From the NCBI GenBank assembly GCA_944388125.1, contig CALXHO010000004.1, positions 1 to 64,000 on the forward strand: a stretch of DNA of 64,000 bases. Direction: 5' to 3'. The translations under genes were made by a program, and so were the position numbers. Source of the DNA: an uncultured Gemmiger sp. GTDB taxonomy: Bacteria > Bacillota > Clostridia > Oscillospirales > Ruminococcaceae. The notes under the pieces are model-generated. The model did not search any database and was not told the DNA's origin. It saw nothing but the letters and a program-made list of their open reading frames with translations. Of this stretch, positions 23,387-32,668 are shown in pieces. Positions within the stretch are counted from its first letter, which is position 1, and every line of letters begins with the position of its first letter.

Positions 23387-24448
23387 ATGAGCCGTTATTT
23401 TACTCCTACCCTGGCGGCGCTGGAGCCCTACACCCCCGGCGAGCAGCGCAAGATGCCCGATCTGGTCAAGCTCAACGCCAACGAAAACCCCTATCCGCCC
23501 TCCCCGGCGGTGGCCGATGCGGTGGCGGGAGCGGTATCCGGGCTGCGCCTCTACTGCGACCTGACCGAGGCCGACCTGTGCAGCGCCATTGCCGGACAGG
23601 TGGGCCTGCCCGCCGACCATATCCTGTGCGGCAACGGCAGCGACGAAAACCTGCTGCTGGCCATCCGGGCCTTCTGTGACGGACAGACGCCCCTGGCCTT
23701 TGCGGACATCACTTACAGCTTTTACCCGGTGCTCTGCCAGCTCATGGGGGTGCCCGCCCACATCCTGCCGGTGCGGGAGGACTTTACCCTGGACCTGTCC
23801 GCCTACTACGGGCTGGGGGAGACCATCGTCATCGCCAACCCCAACGCCCCCACCAGCCTGCTGGCCCCGGTGGCGGAGATGGAGGAGGTCATCCGCCGCA
23901 ACCCCGACCACATCGTCATTGTGGACGAGGCCTACGTGGACTTTGCGGGGGAGGAAGCTTCCTGCCTGCCGCTGGTGCCCAAATACGACAACCTCGTTGT
24001 GGTGCGCACCTTCTCCAAGTCCCGCAGCCTGGCGGGGGCCCGGCTGGGCTTCTGTGCGGCACAGCCCGCTCTCATCGCGGACATGAACCGCATCAAGTTC
24101 AGTTACAGCCCCTACAACATCAGCTCGCTGAACCAGGCCGCCGGCGCCGCCGCCATGAGGGACGACGCCTATTTCCGGGAGACCGTGGAAAAAATCTGCC
24201 GCACCCGCCAGCAGACCACCGACGCTCTGCGCCGGCGGGGCTTCACTGTGCTGGATTCGGCCACCAATTTCCTGTTTGCCAGGCCTGCCGCCAAACCGGC
24301 CAAGGAAATTTTTGAGGCCTTGCGGGAGCGGGGGGTGCTCATCCGGTATTTTTCCGCCCCGCGCATTGACAGCTGGCTGCGCATCACCATCGGCACGCCG
24401 GAACAGATGGCGCGCTTTTTGCAGGAACTGGACGATATCCTGCACTGA
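23387..24448 (+). CDS. hisC: Histidinol-phosphate aminotransferase
   Basis: A 353-residue fold-type I PLP enzyme that converts imidazole-acetol phosphate and glutamate to histidinol phosphate. Seen: LVKLNANENPYPPSP at the N terminus, GNGSDENLL (cofactor phosphate region), NPNAPTS, IVIVDEAYVDFAG and the PLP-lysine segment RTFSKSRSLAGARLG. The ATG at 23387 is preceded by AGGAAGAAGG. It lies between the FakA-like gene and hisH. The hisB that usually follows hisC is missing here. Confidence 0.96.
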   Translation: MSRYFTPTLAALEPYTPGEQRKMPDLVKLNANENPYPPSPAVADAVAGAVSGLRLYCDLTEADLCSAIAGQVGLPADHILCGNGSDENLLLAIRAFCDGQTPLAFADITYSFYPVLCQLMGVPAHILPVREDFTLDLSAYYGLGETIVIANPNAPTSLLAPVAEMEEVIRRNPDHIVIVDEAYVDFAGEEASCLPLVPKYDNLVVVRTFSKSRSLAGARLGFCAAQPALIADMNRIKFSYSPYNISSLNQAAGAAAMRDDAYFRETVEKICRTRQQTTDALRRRGFTVLDSATNFLFARPAAKPAKEIFEALRERGVLIRYFSAPRIDSWLRITIGTPEQMARFLQELDDILH

Positions 24449-24472
24449 AATTTTCATAGAGGGGGAACCAAG

Positions 24473-25090
24473 ATGATCGCCATTGTGGATTACGGAGTGG
24501 GCAACCTGTTCAGCCTGGCCTCCAGCCTGAAGAGCCTGGGCCTGGAGACCGAGGTCACCCGGGACGCCGACCGGCTGCGGGCTGCCTCCCGCATCATTCT
24601 GCCGGGGGTGGGAGCCTTCGGCGACGCCATGCAGAAACTCACCGACACCGGGCTCGTGCCCGTCATCCGGGAGGAAGCTGCCAGAAAGCCCCTTTTGGGC
24701 ATCTGCCTGGGCATGCAGCTTCTCTTTGAGGAAAGCTACGAGTACGGCCATCACGCCGGCCTGGGTCTGGTGCCGGGCAAGGTCTGCCCCCTGGCCGACG
24801 ACCTGGCCGACCCCACCCTCAAGGTGCCCCACATCGGCTGGAACGCCATGGACATCGTGCCCGGCCGGGAGGACGACCCCCTCTTCCGCTACGTGAAAAA
24901 CGGGGAGTACGTCTACTACGTCCACAGCTACTATGCCAAGGACTGCGCCGCCAGCACCCTGGTCACCAGCGAGTACAGTATCCCGGTCACCGGCGCGGTG
25001 CGCAGCGGCCATGTCTATGGCACCCAGTTCCACCCCGAAAAATCCGGCGACACCGGCCTGCGCCTGCTGCGGGCCTTCGCCGAGCTGTGA
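24473..25090 (+). CDS. hisH: Imidazole glycerol phosphate synthase, glutaminase subunit
   Basis: A 205-residue class I glutamine amidotransferase that supplies ammonia to HisF. Seen: IVDYGVGNLFS at the N terminus, the nucleophile elbow GICLGMQLLFE with the catalytic Cys, YVYYVHSYYA, and the His-Glu pair in GTQFHPEKSG. The length is normal. The ATG follows GAGGGGG; 13 bp separate its stop from hisA. Confidence 0.96.
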   Translation: MIAIVDYGVGNLFSLASSLKSLGLETEVTRDADRLRAASRIILPGVGAFGDAMQKLTDTGLVPVIREEAARKPLLGICLGMQLLFEESYEYGHHAGLGLVPGKVCPLADDLADPTLKVPHIGWNAMDIVPGREDDPLFRYVKNGEYVYYVHSYYAKDCAASTLVTSEYSIPVTGAVRSGHVYGTQFHPEKSGDTGLRLLRAFAEL

Positions 25091-25103
25091 GGAGGGACAA
25101 AGC

Positions 25104-25817
25104 ATGAAACTGTTTCCTGCCATTGATCTGCGGGGCGGTCAGGCCGTGCGGCTCTATCAGGGCGACTACGACCAGATGACCGTCTACAATCCCGACCCTG
25201 CCGACCAGGCCCGGGCCTTTGCCGCCGCGGGGGCCAAACACCTCCATGTGGTGGACCTGGACGGCGCCAAGGACGACACCACCGCCAACCTGCCCGCCAT
25301 TGCCCGCATCGCCGCCGAGAGCGACCTCTACATCGAGGTGGGCGGCGGCATCCGGGACGAGGAGCGCATCCGCCGCTACCTGGACCTGGGGGTCTCCCGG
25401 TGCATCCTGGGCACCGTGGCGGTGCGGGACTTCGACTTCACTGCCCGCATGGCCCAAAAGTACGGCGACAAGATCGCCGTGGGCGTGGACATGAAGGACG
25501 GCCTGGTGGCTGTGGCGGGCTGGAAGGAAGTCACCCCTGAGCCGGGGGTGGCCTTCTGCCGCCGTCTGGCCGAAGCGGGCGTCAAAGCGGTCATCGCCAC
25601 CGATATCTCCCGGGACGGCACCATGCAGGGCACCAACATGGACCTCTACCGGGAGCTGCTGACCATCCCCGGGCTGGAGATCACCGCCTCCGGCGGCATC
25701 GCAAAGATGGAGGAGCTGGACACCCTGCAGGCCATGGGCTGCCACGCCGCCATTCTGGGCAAATCGGTCTACACCGGCGCCATCGACCTGGCCGAGGCCG
25801 TGCGCCGTTTCGGCTGA
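25104..25817 (+). CDS. hisA: ProFAR isomerase
   Basis: A 237-residue TIM barrel, 1-(5-phosphoribosyl)-5-[(5-phosphoribosylamino)methylideneamino]imidazole-4-carboxamide isomerase. Seen: LFPAIDLRGGQAVRLYQGD with catalytic Asp, VGGGIRDEERI, VGVDMKDGLVAVAGW, the second catalytic Asp in ATDISRDGTMQGTN, and SGGIAKMEEL (phosphate loop). The ATG at 25104 follows GAGGAGGG directly after the hisH stop. Half-barrel similarity with the following hisF is as expected for the family. Confidence 0.96.
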   Translation: MKLFPAIDLRGGQAVRLYQGDYDQMTVYNPDPADQARAFAAAGAKHLHVVDLDGAKDDTTANLPAIARIAAESDLYIEVGGGIRDEERIRRYLDLGVSRCILGTVAVRDFDFTARMAQKYGDKIAVGVDMKDGLVAVAGWKEVTPEPGVAFCRRLAEAGVKAVIATDISRDGTMQGTNMDLYRELLTIPGLEITASGGIAKMEELDTLQAMGCHAAILGKSVYTGAIDLAEAVRRFG

Positions 25818-25837
25818 GAGAAGGAGGGCTTTTTTGC

Positions 25838-26596
25838 ATGATTACCAAACGCATCATTCCCTGCCTGGACGTCAAGGACGGCCGCGTGGTCAAGGGCGTC
25901 AATTTTGAAGGGCTGAAAGATATGGCCGACCCGGTGGAGATGGCCCGCTGGTACAACCAGTCGGGGGCCGACGAGCTGGTCTTTTACGACATCACCGCCA
26001 GCGTGGAGGGCCGCACCCTCTTCACCGACATTCTGCGCCGGGTGGCGTCGGAGATTTTCATTCCCCTGACGGTGGGCGGCGGCATCCGCACCCTGGAGGA
26101 CTTTGACCGTGTGCTCAAGTGCGGCGCCGACAAGGTCAGCGTCAACTCGGGGGCCATCGCCAACCCCGACATCATCCCGGCGGCCGCCCAGAAATACGGC
26201 GACCAGTGCGTGGTGCTGTCGGCGGACATCAAGCGGGTGGACGGCAGATTCATGCTGTTTGCCAAGGGCGGCCGGGAAAACACCGGCATCGACGCCCTGG
26301 ACTGGCTGGAGCGGGGCGTCAAGAACGGCGCCGGGGAACTGGTGGTCAACTCCATCGACACCGACGGCGTCAAGAATGGCTTTGACCTGGAACTGCTGGA
26401 CGCGGTGGCCAAGCGCTGCGCCGTGCCCATCATCGCCTCGGGCGGCGCGGGCTGCATGGAGGACTTCAAGACGCTGTTTCTGGAGCATCCCGCCGTGGAC
26501 GCGGGCCTGGCGGCCAGCATCTTCCACACCCGGCAGGTGGACATCCGGGAACTGAAACAATACCTGCGGCAAAACGGCGTGGAAATGCGCCTGTGA
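25838..26596 (+). CDS. hisF: Imidazole glycerol phosphate synthase, cyclase subunit
   Basis: A 252-residue TIM barrel that partners HisH to make imidazole glycerol phosphate and AICAR. Seen: RIIPCLDVKDGRVVKGVNF with catalytic Asp, LVFYDITAS, TVGGGIRTLEDF, VNSGAIANPD, the second Asp region VNSIDTDGVKNGFD and SGGAGCMEDF. The start follows AAGGAGG. It ends 87 bp before hisIE, the largest gap in the operon. Confidence 0.96.
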   Translation: MITKRIIPCLDVKDGRVVKGVNFEGLKDMADPVEMARWYNQSGADELVFYDITASVEGRTLFTDILRRVASEIFIPLTVGGGIRTLEDFDRVLKCGADKVSVNSGAIANPDIIPAAAQKYGDQCVVLSADIKRVDGRFMLFAKGGRENTGIDALDWLERGVKNGAGELVVNSIDTDGVKNGFDLELLDAVAKRCAVPIIASGGAGCMEDFKTLFLEHPAVDAGLAASIFHTRQVDIRELKQYLRQNGVEMRL

Positions 26597-26683
26597 CCCT
26601 GCGGCAGCCGCGCCGCTTTTATGCCTTGCAAAATATCGCAAGGCAAGGTAAACTATATGTATCACATGACTGGAGCGAATACT

Positions 26684-27340
26684 ATGCAATATCCTGACAC
26701 CGAGAAGACCCTCAAGTTTGACGCCAACGGGCTGATCCCCGTCATTGTTCAGGACCATTATTCCCGCGAGGTCCTGACCCTGGCCTACATGAATGCCGAG
26801 ACCCTGGCCCTCACCATTGCGGAAGGCCGCACCGTCTTTTACAGCCGCAGCCGCCAGGAGATCTGGCGCAAGGGGGAGACCTCCGGCAATGTGCAGCGGG
26901 TGGTGTCCATCACCGCCGACTGCGACAAGGACGCCCTGGTGGTGGATGTGGTCAAGGCGGGGCCCGCCTGCCACACCGGCGCCGAGAGCTGCTTCTTCAA
27001 CCCGGTCTACGTGTCGGAGGAACTGAAGCAGTTCACCTGGCAGGGGCTGTATGAGCTCATCGAGGGCCGCAAGACCGACCCCAAGGAAGGCAGCTACACC
27101 TCCTACCTGTTTGACAAGGGCATCGAGAAGATCCTGAAAAAGGTGGGCGAGGAGAGCACCGAGGTCATCATTGCCGGGGCGAAAAAGGACAAGGAAGAGA
27201 CCATCTTTGAGATCAGCGACCTGGCCTACCATGTGATGGTGCTGATGATCGAGCTGGGCATCTCGGTGGAGGATATCACCAAGGAACTGGAAAAGCGTCA
27301 TGTGATCGACCATAAAGTGAAGCAGGAGAGGATGCAGTAA
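26684..27340 (+). CDS. hisI: Bifunctional PRA-CH / PRA-PH (HisIE)
   Basis: A 218-residue fusion of phosphoribosyl-AMP cyclohydrolase (about 1-115: [17 protein letters not shown], the metal site TADCDKDAL and the [11 protein letters not shown] cysteine cluster) and phosphoribosyl-ATP pyrophosphatase (about 120-218: [14 protein letters not shown] with the acidic metal-binding helix and [13 protein letters not shown]). It catalyses steps 2 and 3 of the pathway. The ATG at 26684 was chosen for the TGGAG ahead of it; ATGs at 26657 and 26666 are possible. It overlaps the next gene by one base (TAATG). Confidence 0.95.
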   Translation: MQYPDTEKTLKFDANGLIPVIVQDHYSREVLTLAYMNAETLALTIAEGRTVFYSRSRQEIWRKGETSGNVQRVVSITADCDKDALVVDVVKAGPACHTGAESCFFNPVYVSEELKQFTWQGLYELIEGRKTDPKEGSYTSYLFDKGIEKILKKVGEESTEVIIAGAKKDKEETIFEISDLAYHVMVLMIELGISVEDITKELEKRHVIDHKVKQERMQ

Positions 27341-28167
27341 TGGCAGGCGAATACATGCTCAGCTCGGTACATGTCCACACCAAGCTGTGTGACGGCAAAA
27401 ACACGATGGACGAACTGGCGGTCACCGCCTGGCGCGCAGGGCTCAAGACGCTGGGCTTTTCGGGCCACAGCCACACCCCGTGCGATCTGGAATACTGCAT
27501 GAGCCCGGCCCGCACCGCCCAGTACAAGGGCGAGGCCGCCCGGCTGAAAAAGCAGTACCAGGGCAAGATGGATATTCTCTACGGCCTGGAATGGGATCTG
27601 TATTCCGACGATGACCCGTCGAAATACGATTACTGGATCGGGTCCACCCACTATGTCCAGGGCCCCAAGACCGGCAAATATTACGAGATCGACTGGCGGG
27701 AGTCCGACCTGGCCGCCTGCATCCGCGACGACTTTGACGGCGACGGACTGGCGGTGGTGGAGACCTACTTTGCCAATGTGGCCAAGGTGGCGGAAAAGCA
27801 CCCCACCATTCTGGGCCACTTCGACCTCATCAAGAAGATCAACGGCGACGGCAAGTTCTTTGACGAGAACGCCCCCCGCTACAAGGCGGCGGCCTCGGCG
27901 GCGCTGGCTGCTGCTGCCCGCAACCGCTGTGTGCTGGAGGTCAACACCAGCACGGTGCACCGGGGCTTCCGGGAGGATTTCTTCCCCTCCAACGACATTC
28001 TCAAGGAATGGCTGGCCCTGAGCGGCAATGTGGTCATCACCGCCGACTCTCACTCCGCCGAGACCCTCACCGCCGGCTATGAGCAGGCAGCCGCCGACCT
28101 CAAGGCCCTGGGCTATGACAAGGTCCTGGTGCTGGGCAAGGACGGCTTTACCCCCTGCGCCCTGTAA
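27340..28167 (+). CDS. hisK: PHP-family histidinol-phosphatase
   Basis: A 275-residue metal-dependent phosphatase of the polymerase-and-histidinol-phosphatase superfamily. The metal-binding motifs are [37 protein letters not shown] and the C-terminal TADSHSAE. It removes phosphate from histidinol phosphate before the HisD step. Overlapping the hisIE stop by one base, it closes the operon; a strong terminator follows. Confidence 0.92.
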   Translation: MAGEYMLSSVHVHTKLCDGKNTMDELAVTAWRAGLKTLGFSGHSHTPCDLEYCMSPARTAQYKGEAARLKKQYQGKMDILYGLEWDLYSDDDPSKYDYWIGSTHYVQGPKTGKYYEIDWRESDLAACIRDDFDGDGLAVVETYFANVAKVAEKHPTILGHFDLIKKINGDGKFFDENAPRYKAAASAALAAAARNRCVLEVNTSTVHRGFREDFFPSNDILKEWLALSGNVVITADSHSAETLTAGYEQAAADLKALGYDKVLVLGKDGFTPCAL

Positions 28168-28187
28168 GCGGGTATTTACAGCAAAAC

Positions 28188-28226
28188 AAAGTCCCCGGCC
28201 GGGAAACGCTCCGGCCGGGGCTTTTT
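28188..28226 (+). terminator. Terminator of the his operon
   Basis: CCCCGGCCGG-GAAACGCT-CCGGCCGGGG hairpin followed by CTTTTT, about 25 bp after the last his gene. Confidence 0.85.
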
Positions 28227-28244
28227 GCCCCTCTGCCCGCCCGC

Positions 28245-28273
28245 TTTCCATCCCGGGGCGGATATGCTATAAT
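28245..28273 (+). promoter_or_regulatory. Promoter of the DegT/FdtA pair
   Basis: TTTCCA (28245-28250), 17-bp spacer, TATAAT (28268-28273), directly after the his terminator and 67 bp before the aminotransferase start. Confidence 0.55.
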
Positions 28274-28340
28274 AAAACAATACATGGATAAAACCCGGGC
28301 GAATCCCCGGAATACCTACAAGATTGAGGGAGGCAGAACC

Positions 28341-29450
28341 ATGCGGATCATGCCCAACGACCTGGGGCGGCAGTACAGCCTGCACGCGGCCGAATATGAG
28401 GCGAAAGCCATCGAAGTGCTTCGCAGCGGATGGTATATCCTGGGCCGGGAGGTGGAGGCCTTTGAAAAAGAGTGGGCCGCCATGGTGGGCGCCAGACACT
28501 GTGTGGGCCTGGCCTCGGGGCTGGATGCCCTGTGGATCGCCTTCCGCCTTTTGAACATCGGGGCGGGGGACGAGGTCATCGTCAGCGCCAACGCCTATAT
28601 TGCCTGCGTCATGGGCATCACCATCAACGGGGCCACGCCGGTCTTTGTGGAGCCGGATCAGTACGACAACATCGACGCCGACAAGATCGAGGCTGCCGTC
28701 ACCCCCCGCACCAAAGCCATTCTGGCGGTGCATCTCTACGGCCAGAGCTGTGACATGGACAAGATCATGGACATTGCCCGCCGCCATAACCTGAAGGTGG
28801 TGGAGGACTGCGCCCAGAGCCACGGCAATCGTTGGAAAGGCCGGGTCACCGGTTCCATCGGGGACATCGGCTGCTTCAGCTTCTACCCCACCAAGGGCTG
28901 CGGCGCTTTCGGGGACGCGGGCTGCATCACCACCAACGACGACGACATCGCCGCCCGCTGCCGGGTGTTCCGCAATTACGGCAGCGACCGCCGATATCAT
29001 AATAAAGTGGTGGGCGCCAACAGCCGCCTGGATGAACTGCAGGCGGGCCTTTTGCGGGTCAAACTGAAATACCTCCAGGACTTCAACGAGGAACGCTGCC
29101 GCATTGCGGCCCGCTACGACGCAGAACTCAACCTGCCCGGCCTCATCAAGCCCCGGGTGCGTCCGGGGGCGGACAGCTCCTGGCACCAGTATGTGGTGCA
29201 TCTGCCCGGTTTCCGGGATGAGCTGGCGGCCTGGCTGGACAAAAACGGCATCGGCACCATCATCCACTATCCCATCCCGCCCCACCTCAGCGAGGCCTAC
29301 GCCAACCTGGGCTACCATAAGGGTGACTTCCCCATCGCCGAGCGCTATGCCGACGAGGTGCTGAGCCTGCCCATGTACAACGGCATGACGGCGGAGGAAC
29401 AGGAGACGGTCATCCGCACCATCAATGCCTACCGCCCGGGCTGCGTCTGA
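28341..29450 (+). CDS. DegT/DnrJ/EryC1/StrS sugar aminotransferase
   Basis: A 369-residue PLP enzyme that typically aminates a nucleotide-linked keto sugar. Seen: [19 protein letters not shown] N terminus, [24 protein letters not shown] with the cofactor-binding Asp, and [15 protein letters not shown] with the Schiff-base Lys185; [10 protein letters not shown] and [10 protein letters not shown] are further family marks. The ATG at 28341 follows GAGGGAGG. It is paired with an FdtA-type isomerase 31 bp downstream, pointing to a dTDP-3-amino-3,6-dideoxyhexose (FdtB/QdtB-like). The dTDP-glucose genes are not in the window. Confidence 0.9.
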   Translation: MRIMPNDLGRQYSLHAAEYEAKAIEVLRSGWYILGREVEAFEKEWAAMVGARHCVGLASGLDALWIAFRLLNIGAGDEVIVSANAYIACVMGITINGATPVFVEPDQYDNIDADKIEAAVTPRTKAILAVHLYGQSCDMDKIMDIARRHNLKVVEDCAQSHGNRWKGRVTGSIGDIGCFSFYPTKGCGAFGDAGCITTNDDDIAARCRVFRNYGSDRRYHNKVVGANSRLDELQAGLLRVKLKYLQDFNEERCRIAARYDAELNLPGLIKPRVRPGADSSWHQYVVHLPGFRDELAAWLDKNGIGTIIHYPIPPHLSEAYANLGYHKGDFPIAERYADEVLSLPMYNGMTAEEQETVIRTINAYRPGCV

Positions 29451-29481
29451 CTGCCCGCAGGAAAGAAAGGAGAAGCACGCC

Positions 29482-29913
29482 ATGGACATGATCAACAGCG
29501 CCTGCTTTATCGAATTTGCCGAACACGGGGACGAGCGGGGCAACCTGGTCGTTGTGGAGGGGGAGAAGGACATCCCCTTTGCCATCCAGCGTGTCTTTTA
29601 TATCTACGGCTCCGACCCTGATATCATCCGGGGCCGCCATGCCAACCGCCGCAGTGAGTTTGTGCTGGTGAACGTGGCGGGCAAGAGCAAGGTCAAGGTG
29701 ATGGACGGCCTGGGCAACGAGGTGGTCTTCTGTCTCAACCGGCCCCGCACCGGCGTCTACATTCCCCGCATGGCGTGGAAGGAAATGTACGATTTCAGCC
29801 CCGACTCGGTGCTGCTCTGCCTGGCCAGTGAGCACTACGACGAGAGTGAATATATCCGGGAGTACGACGAGTTCGAGGCGGAGGTCCGCGCCGCCCGCGC
29901 CGACGCCGAGTAA
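29482..29913 (+). CDS. FdtA/QdtA-family sugar 3,4-ketoisomerase (cupin)
   Basis: A 143-residue cupin of the WxcM/FdtA family. FAEHGDERGNLVVVEG, FYIYGSDPDIIRGRHAN (with the catalytic-type His) and VYIPRMAWKEMYDFSPDSV follow the FdtA pattern. It converts dTDP-4-keto-6-deoxyglucose to the 3-keto isomer, the substrate of a DegT-type transaminase such as its upstream neighbour. The start follows GAAAGGAG. The pair may make a rare amino sugar for surface polysaccharide. Confidence 0.88.
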   Translation: MDMINSACFIEFAEHGDERGNLVVVEGEKDIPFAIQRVFYIYGSDPDIIRGRHANRRSEFVLVNVAGKSKVKVMDGLGNEVVFCLNRPRTGVYIPRMAWKEMYDFSPDSVLLCLASEHYDESEYIREYDEFEAEVRAARADAE

Positions 29914-29953
29914 GGCGGAATTTCCGGGATGATACAGCCGTCCGGCTGGAAAC

Positions 29954-30000
29954 AGAAAAGGGAAGGCCCGGGTGCCCATGTGAGCACCCGGGCCTTCCCC
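29954..30000 (-). terminator. Terminator between FdtA and hsp20
   Basis: GGAAGGCCCGGGTGC...GCACCCGGGCCTTCC hairpin. On the minus strand it is followed by CTTTTCTGTTT, so it mainly serves hsp20; it also sits at the end of the converging FdtA gene. Confidence 0.7.
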
Positions 30001-30065
30001 GGTATGGGATGCGGAGTTTCTTCCACAGAATGTTTTGCTGCCGTTTCCGGCCCGTCGCGGACCGA

Positions 30066-30479
30066 TTACTCGATCACGATGGTGCGGTCATCGGGCTGTT
30101 TCGGCGCCTGCTTGGGCAGACGGATGCGCAGCACACCGTCGGTGTAGGAGGCGGAAATCTGGCTGACATCCACGCCGGTCACATCGAAGCTGCGGCTGTA
30201 GGAACCGTAGCTGCGCTCGCAGCGCAGATAGCCGGACTTCTTGTCCTGGTCCTCAAAGTCGCTGTGACGCTCCGCCTTGATGGTCAGGGTGTCGCCGTTC
30301 ACAGACAGCTTGATGTCCTCCTTCTTGAAGCCGGGCAGATCGGCTTCAAGCTCAAAGCCGTCGCCCATGTCGCGGATATCGGTCTTGAACTCGGCCAGGG
30401 AGTTGTCACCAAAGAATGCGCGGTTGATGTCCTCGAAATCGCGGAACGGATTATAACGACGATCCATAAGAAGTGCCAT
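30066..30479 (-). CDS. Hsp20/alpha-crystallin small heat-shock protein
   Basis: A 137-residue ATP-independent chaperone that binds unfolding proteins. The alpha-crystallin domain covers about 35-130 (FELEADLPGFKKEDIKLSVN, YLRCERSYGSYSRSFDV, and GVLRIRLPK near the end), with a short N-terminal arm (NPFRDFEDINRAFF). The start follows AAAAAGGAG. A CIRCE element lies about 140 bp upstream, so HrcA control is expected. Confidence 0.95.
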   Translation of the reverse strand: MALLMDRRYNPFRDFEDINRAFFGDNSLAEFKTDIRDMGDGFELEADLPGFKKEDIKLSVNGDTLTIKAERHSDFEDQDKKSGYLRCERSYGSYSRSFDVTGVDVSQISASYTDGVLRIRLPKQAPKQPDDRTIVIE

Positions 30480-30620
30480 AAGTCATATCTCCTTTTTCAA
30501 ACGGCGCTTTGGCGCCGGTCATGTGCAAGTGTGTTTGTTTTTGTCTTCCGGGCCTTTTCCCTTTCGACAATTCTAGAATACTCCCGGATTATGAATAAAG
30601 TATGAACAAAATGTGAAAAA

Positions 30621-30655
30621 TTAGCAATCTTGCAAGTAGAGTGCTAAAAATTATA
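30621..30655 (-). promoter_or_regulatory. CIRCE element and -10 of hsp20
   Basis: TTAGCAATC (30621-30629), 9 bp, GAGTGCTAA (30639-30647): one mismatch from the HrcA consensus TTAGCACTC-N9-GAGTGCTAA. On the minus strand a TATAAT (30655-30650) lies directly in front, so HrcA bound here would block transcription start. The -35 is weak. Confidence 0.88.
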
Positions 30656-31044
30656 AAATAACACGAGATAACGACAGAAATAAAATTCGAAATTTCAAAA
30701 AGTTTTTGGAAAATGGTTGGCAGACGCGCCGAATTCGGCGCGCCCACCGCCTTGTTTGCCGCTTTTGGGTTCGGATGCTATGCCGGGCAAGCGCCTGACC
30801 CTGTGCAGGGAAAGGAAAAATCTCTCCCCCGGCGAAAGGCCGGGCAGGAGGGCAGGTAGCCGGTCCGCGGGGAAACTCCGCGCGGCAGAAAGCCCCCTCG
30901 CCGCAGGGGAAGCGGGCGGCTTTTCGACGCCGCCTTGCAATTTTCGGCCCATAGTGATACAGTAGGGATATTATTTGCGGCCCCGCCCAAGGCGGGAAAA
31001 TCCGTACCGGTACATACCGGATACAGCGGGGAAAGGAGTACTTT
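30656..31044. other. Intergenic region between hsp20 and cls
   Basis: No gene is supported. It contains an 18-bp perfect palindrome, CGCGCCGAATTCGGCGCG (30725-30742), and further GC-rich inverted pieces (30855-30905). A promoter for cls must lie here, but I could not pick a convincing -35/-10 pair. Confidence 0.4.
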
Positions 31045-32601
31045 TTGCGCAAGATCAACCGTATCATCAAGCGGATTTACAGTGCGGTATTCAGCCGCCT
31101 GGTGCTGACGGGGCTATTGATCCTCAGCCAGGCGGTGTGGATGGCGTTTCTGTTTCTGCGCCTGACCGATTATATCCCCTGGATCAACGGCCTGTGCATT
31201 GCCTTCAGTGTCATCATGTGCCTGCTGCTCATCCGCGTGGATTCCATCGAGCCGGAGTTCAAGATCAGCTGGATGGCGCTGTTCCTGCTCATGCCGGTGC
31301 AGGGCGGCATTCTGTATCTGCTGTGGGGCAACAAGCGCCCGGCCTTCCGGCTGCGGCGCAAGCTGGACCGGGCGGCGGCCCGCATCCATCCGCTGCTGAC
31401 CCAGGAACCGGAACCGGCGCAGCGCCTGAAACAGAACGATTCCCGGGGCGCCCTGACGGCCCGGTATCTCAGCCGCCAGGGGCACTACCCGGTCTTTTCC
31501 GACACCGAGGTCAAGTACTATCCCCTGGGCGACGATATGTTTGCCGATATGCTCCCTGCTCTGGAAAGCGCCGAGCACTTCATCTTCATTGAATACTTTA
31601 TTATCGGCCTGGGCACCATGTGGGGCCAGATCCATGAGATCCTCAGGCGCAAGGCGGCCCAGGGGGTGGATGTCCGGGTCATCTACGACGACGTGGGCAG
31701 CGTCAGTGTGCTGCCTATGGGCTATTGGAGCAAACTGGAGGAGGAGGGTATCCACAGCCTGCCCTTCAACCCCTTTGTCCCGGTGCTCAACCTGGTCATG
31801 AACAACCGGGACCACCGCAAAATCATGGTCATTGACGGCTACATCGCCTTTTCCGGCGGGGTCAATATTGCGGACGAGTACATCAACAAGCTGGAACGCT
31901 TCGGCCACTGGCGGGACACCGCCATCCGCCTGCGGGGGGATGCAGCCTGGAGCTTCACCATCATGTTCCTGGAATTCTGGAACGCCAACCGCCCCACCGA
32001 CCGGGAATTCGAGCATTTCAAGCCGGAGCGCCACCGTCCCGCCCCCTTTGTGGCGGACGGTCTGGTCCAGCCCTTCTCGGACAGCCCCGTGGACCGGGAA
32101 AACGTCTCCCAGAACGTCTATCTGGAACTCATCAATCAGGCGCGGTACAGCCTGTTCATCACCACGCCCTACCTGATCCTGAGCAACGAACTCCTGACCG
32201 CCCTCTGCCTGGCGGCCAAGCGGGGAGTGGATGTGCGCATCTATACCCCCGGCATCCCGGACAAAAAGATGACCTACCAGCTGACCCGCAGCTACTTCCC
32301 GCCGCTTCTGCAGGCGGGGGTGCGCATCTTCAGCTATACGCCGGGCTTTCTGCACGGCAAGACCTGGCTGTGCGACGACCGCATTGCCGCGGTGGGCACC
32401 GTCAACCTGGACTACCGCAGCCTCTACCTGCACTTTGAGTGCAGCACCCTGCTTTACGGCTGCCGTGCCCTGGCGGACATCCGCGCCGACATGATCGAGC
32501 TGGAATCCCACTGCCGCGCCATCACCCTCAACGAGTGCCGCAACAGCTTTTTCGGCACCCTGCTGTCGGCGGTGCTGCGCACCATGGCGCCCCTGTTCTG
32601 A
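31045..32601 (+). CDS. cls: Cardiolipin synthase
   Basis: A 518-residue phospholipase-D-superfamily enzyme that joins two phosphatidylglycerols into cardiolipin at the membrane. Three hydrophobic N-terminal segments (about 17-38, 45-63, 73-92) precede two HKD motifs: NRDHRKIMVIDG (from about 254) and FLHGKTWLCDDR (about 434). The start is a TTG at 31045, chosen for GAAAGGAG 6 bp ahead. The length is normal. Next gene 67 bp downstream. Confidence 0.93.
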   Translation: MRKINRIIKRIYSAVFSRLVLTGLLILSQAVWMAFLFLRLTDYIPWINGLCIAFSVIMCLLLIRVDSIEPEFKISWMALFLLMPVQGGILYLLWGNKRPAFRLRRKLDRAAARIHPLLTQEPEPAQRLKQNDSRGALTARYLSRQGHYPVFSDTEVKYYPLGDDMFADMLPALESAEHFIFIEYFIIGLGTMWGQIHEILRRKAAQGVDVRVIYDDVGSVSVLPMGYWSKLEEEGIHSLPFNPFVPVLNLVMNNRDHRKIMVIDGYIAFSGGVNIADEYINKLERFGHWRDTAIRLRGDAAWSFTIMFLEFWNANRPTDREFEHFKPERHRPAPFVADGLVQPFSDSPVDRENVSQNVYLELINQARYSLFITTPYLILSNELLTALCLAAKRGVDVRIYTPGIPDKKMTYQLTRSYFPPLLQAGVRIFSYTPGFLHGKTWLCDDRIAAVGTVNLDYRSLYLHFECSTLLYGCRALADIRADMIELESHCRAITLNECRNSFFGTLLSAVLRTMAPLF

Positions 32602-32668
32602 CAAAGGCGCCGGCGGGGCAACCCCTTTTCCCGACCTCGAATCTTCGACCGACCCAAAAGGAGACCTC

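Noticed and set aside
30725..30742. The CGCGCCGAATTCGGCGCG palindrome as an operator
   Set aside because: It is not close to a recognised promoter and is GC-rich like much of the window; it is noted only within the intergenic entry.
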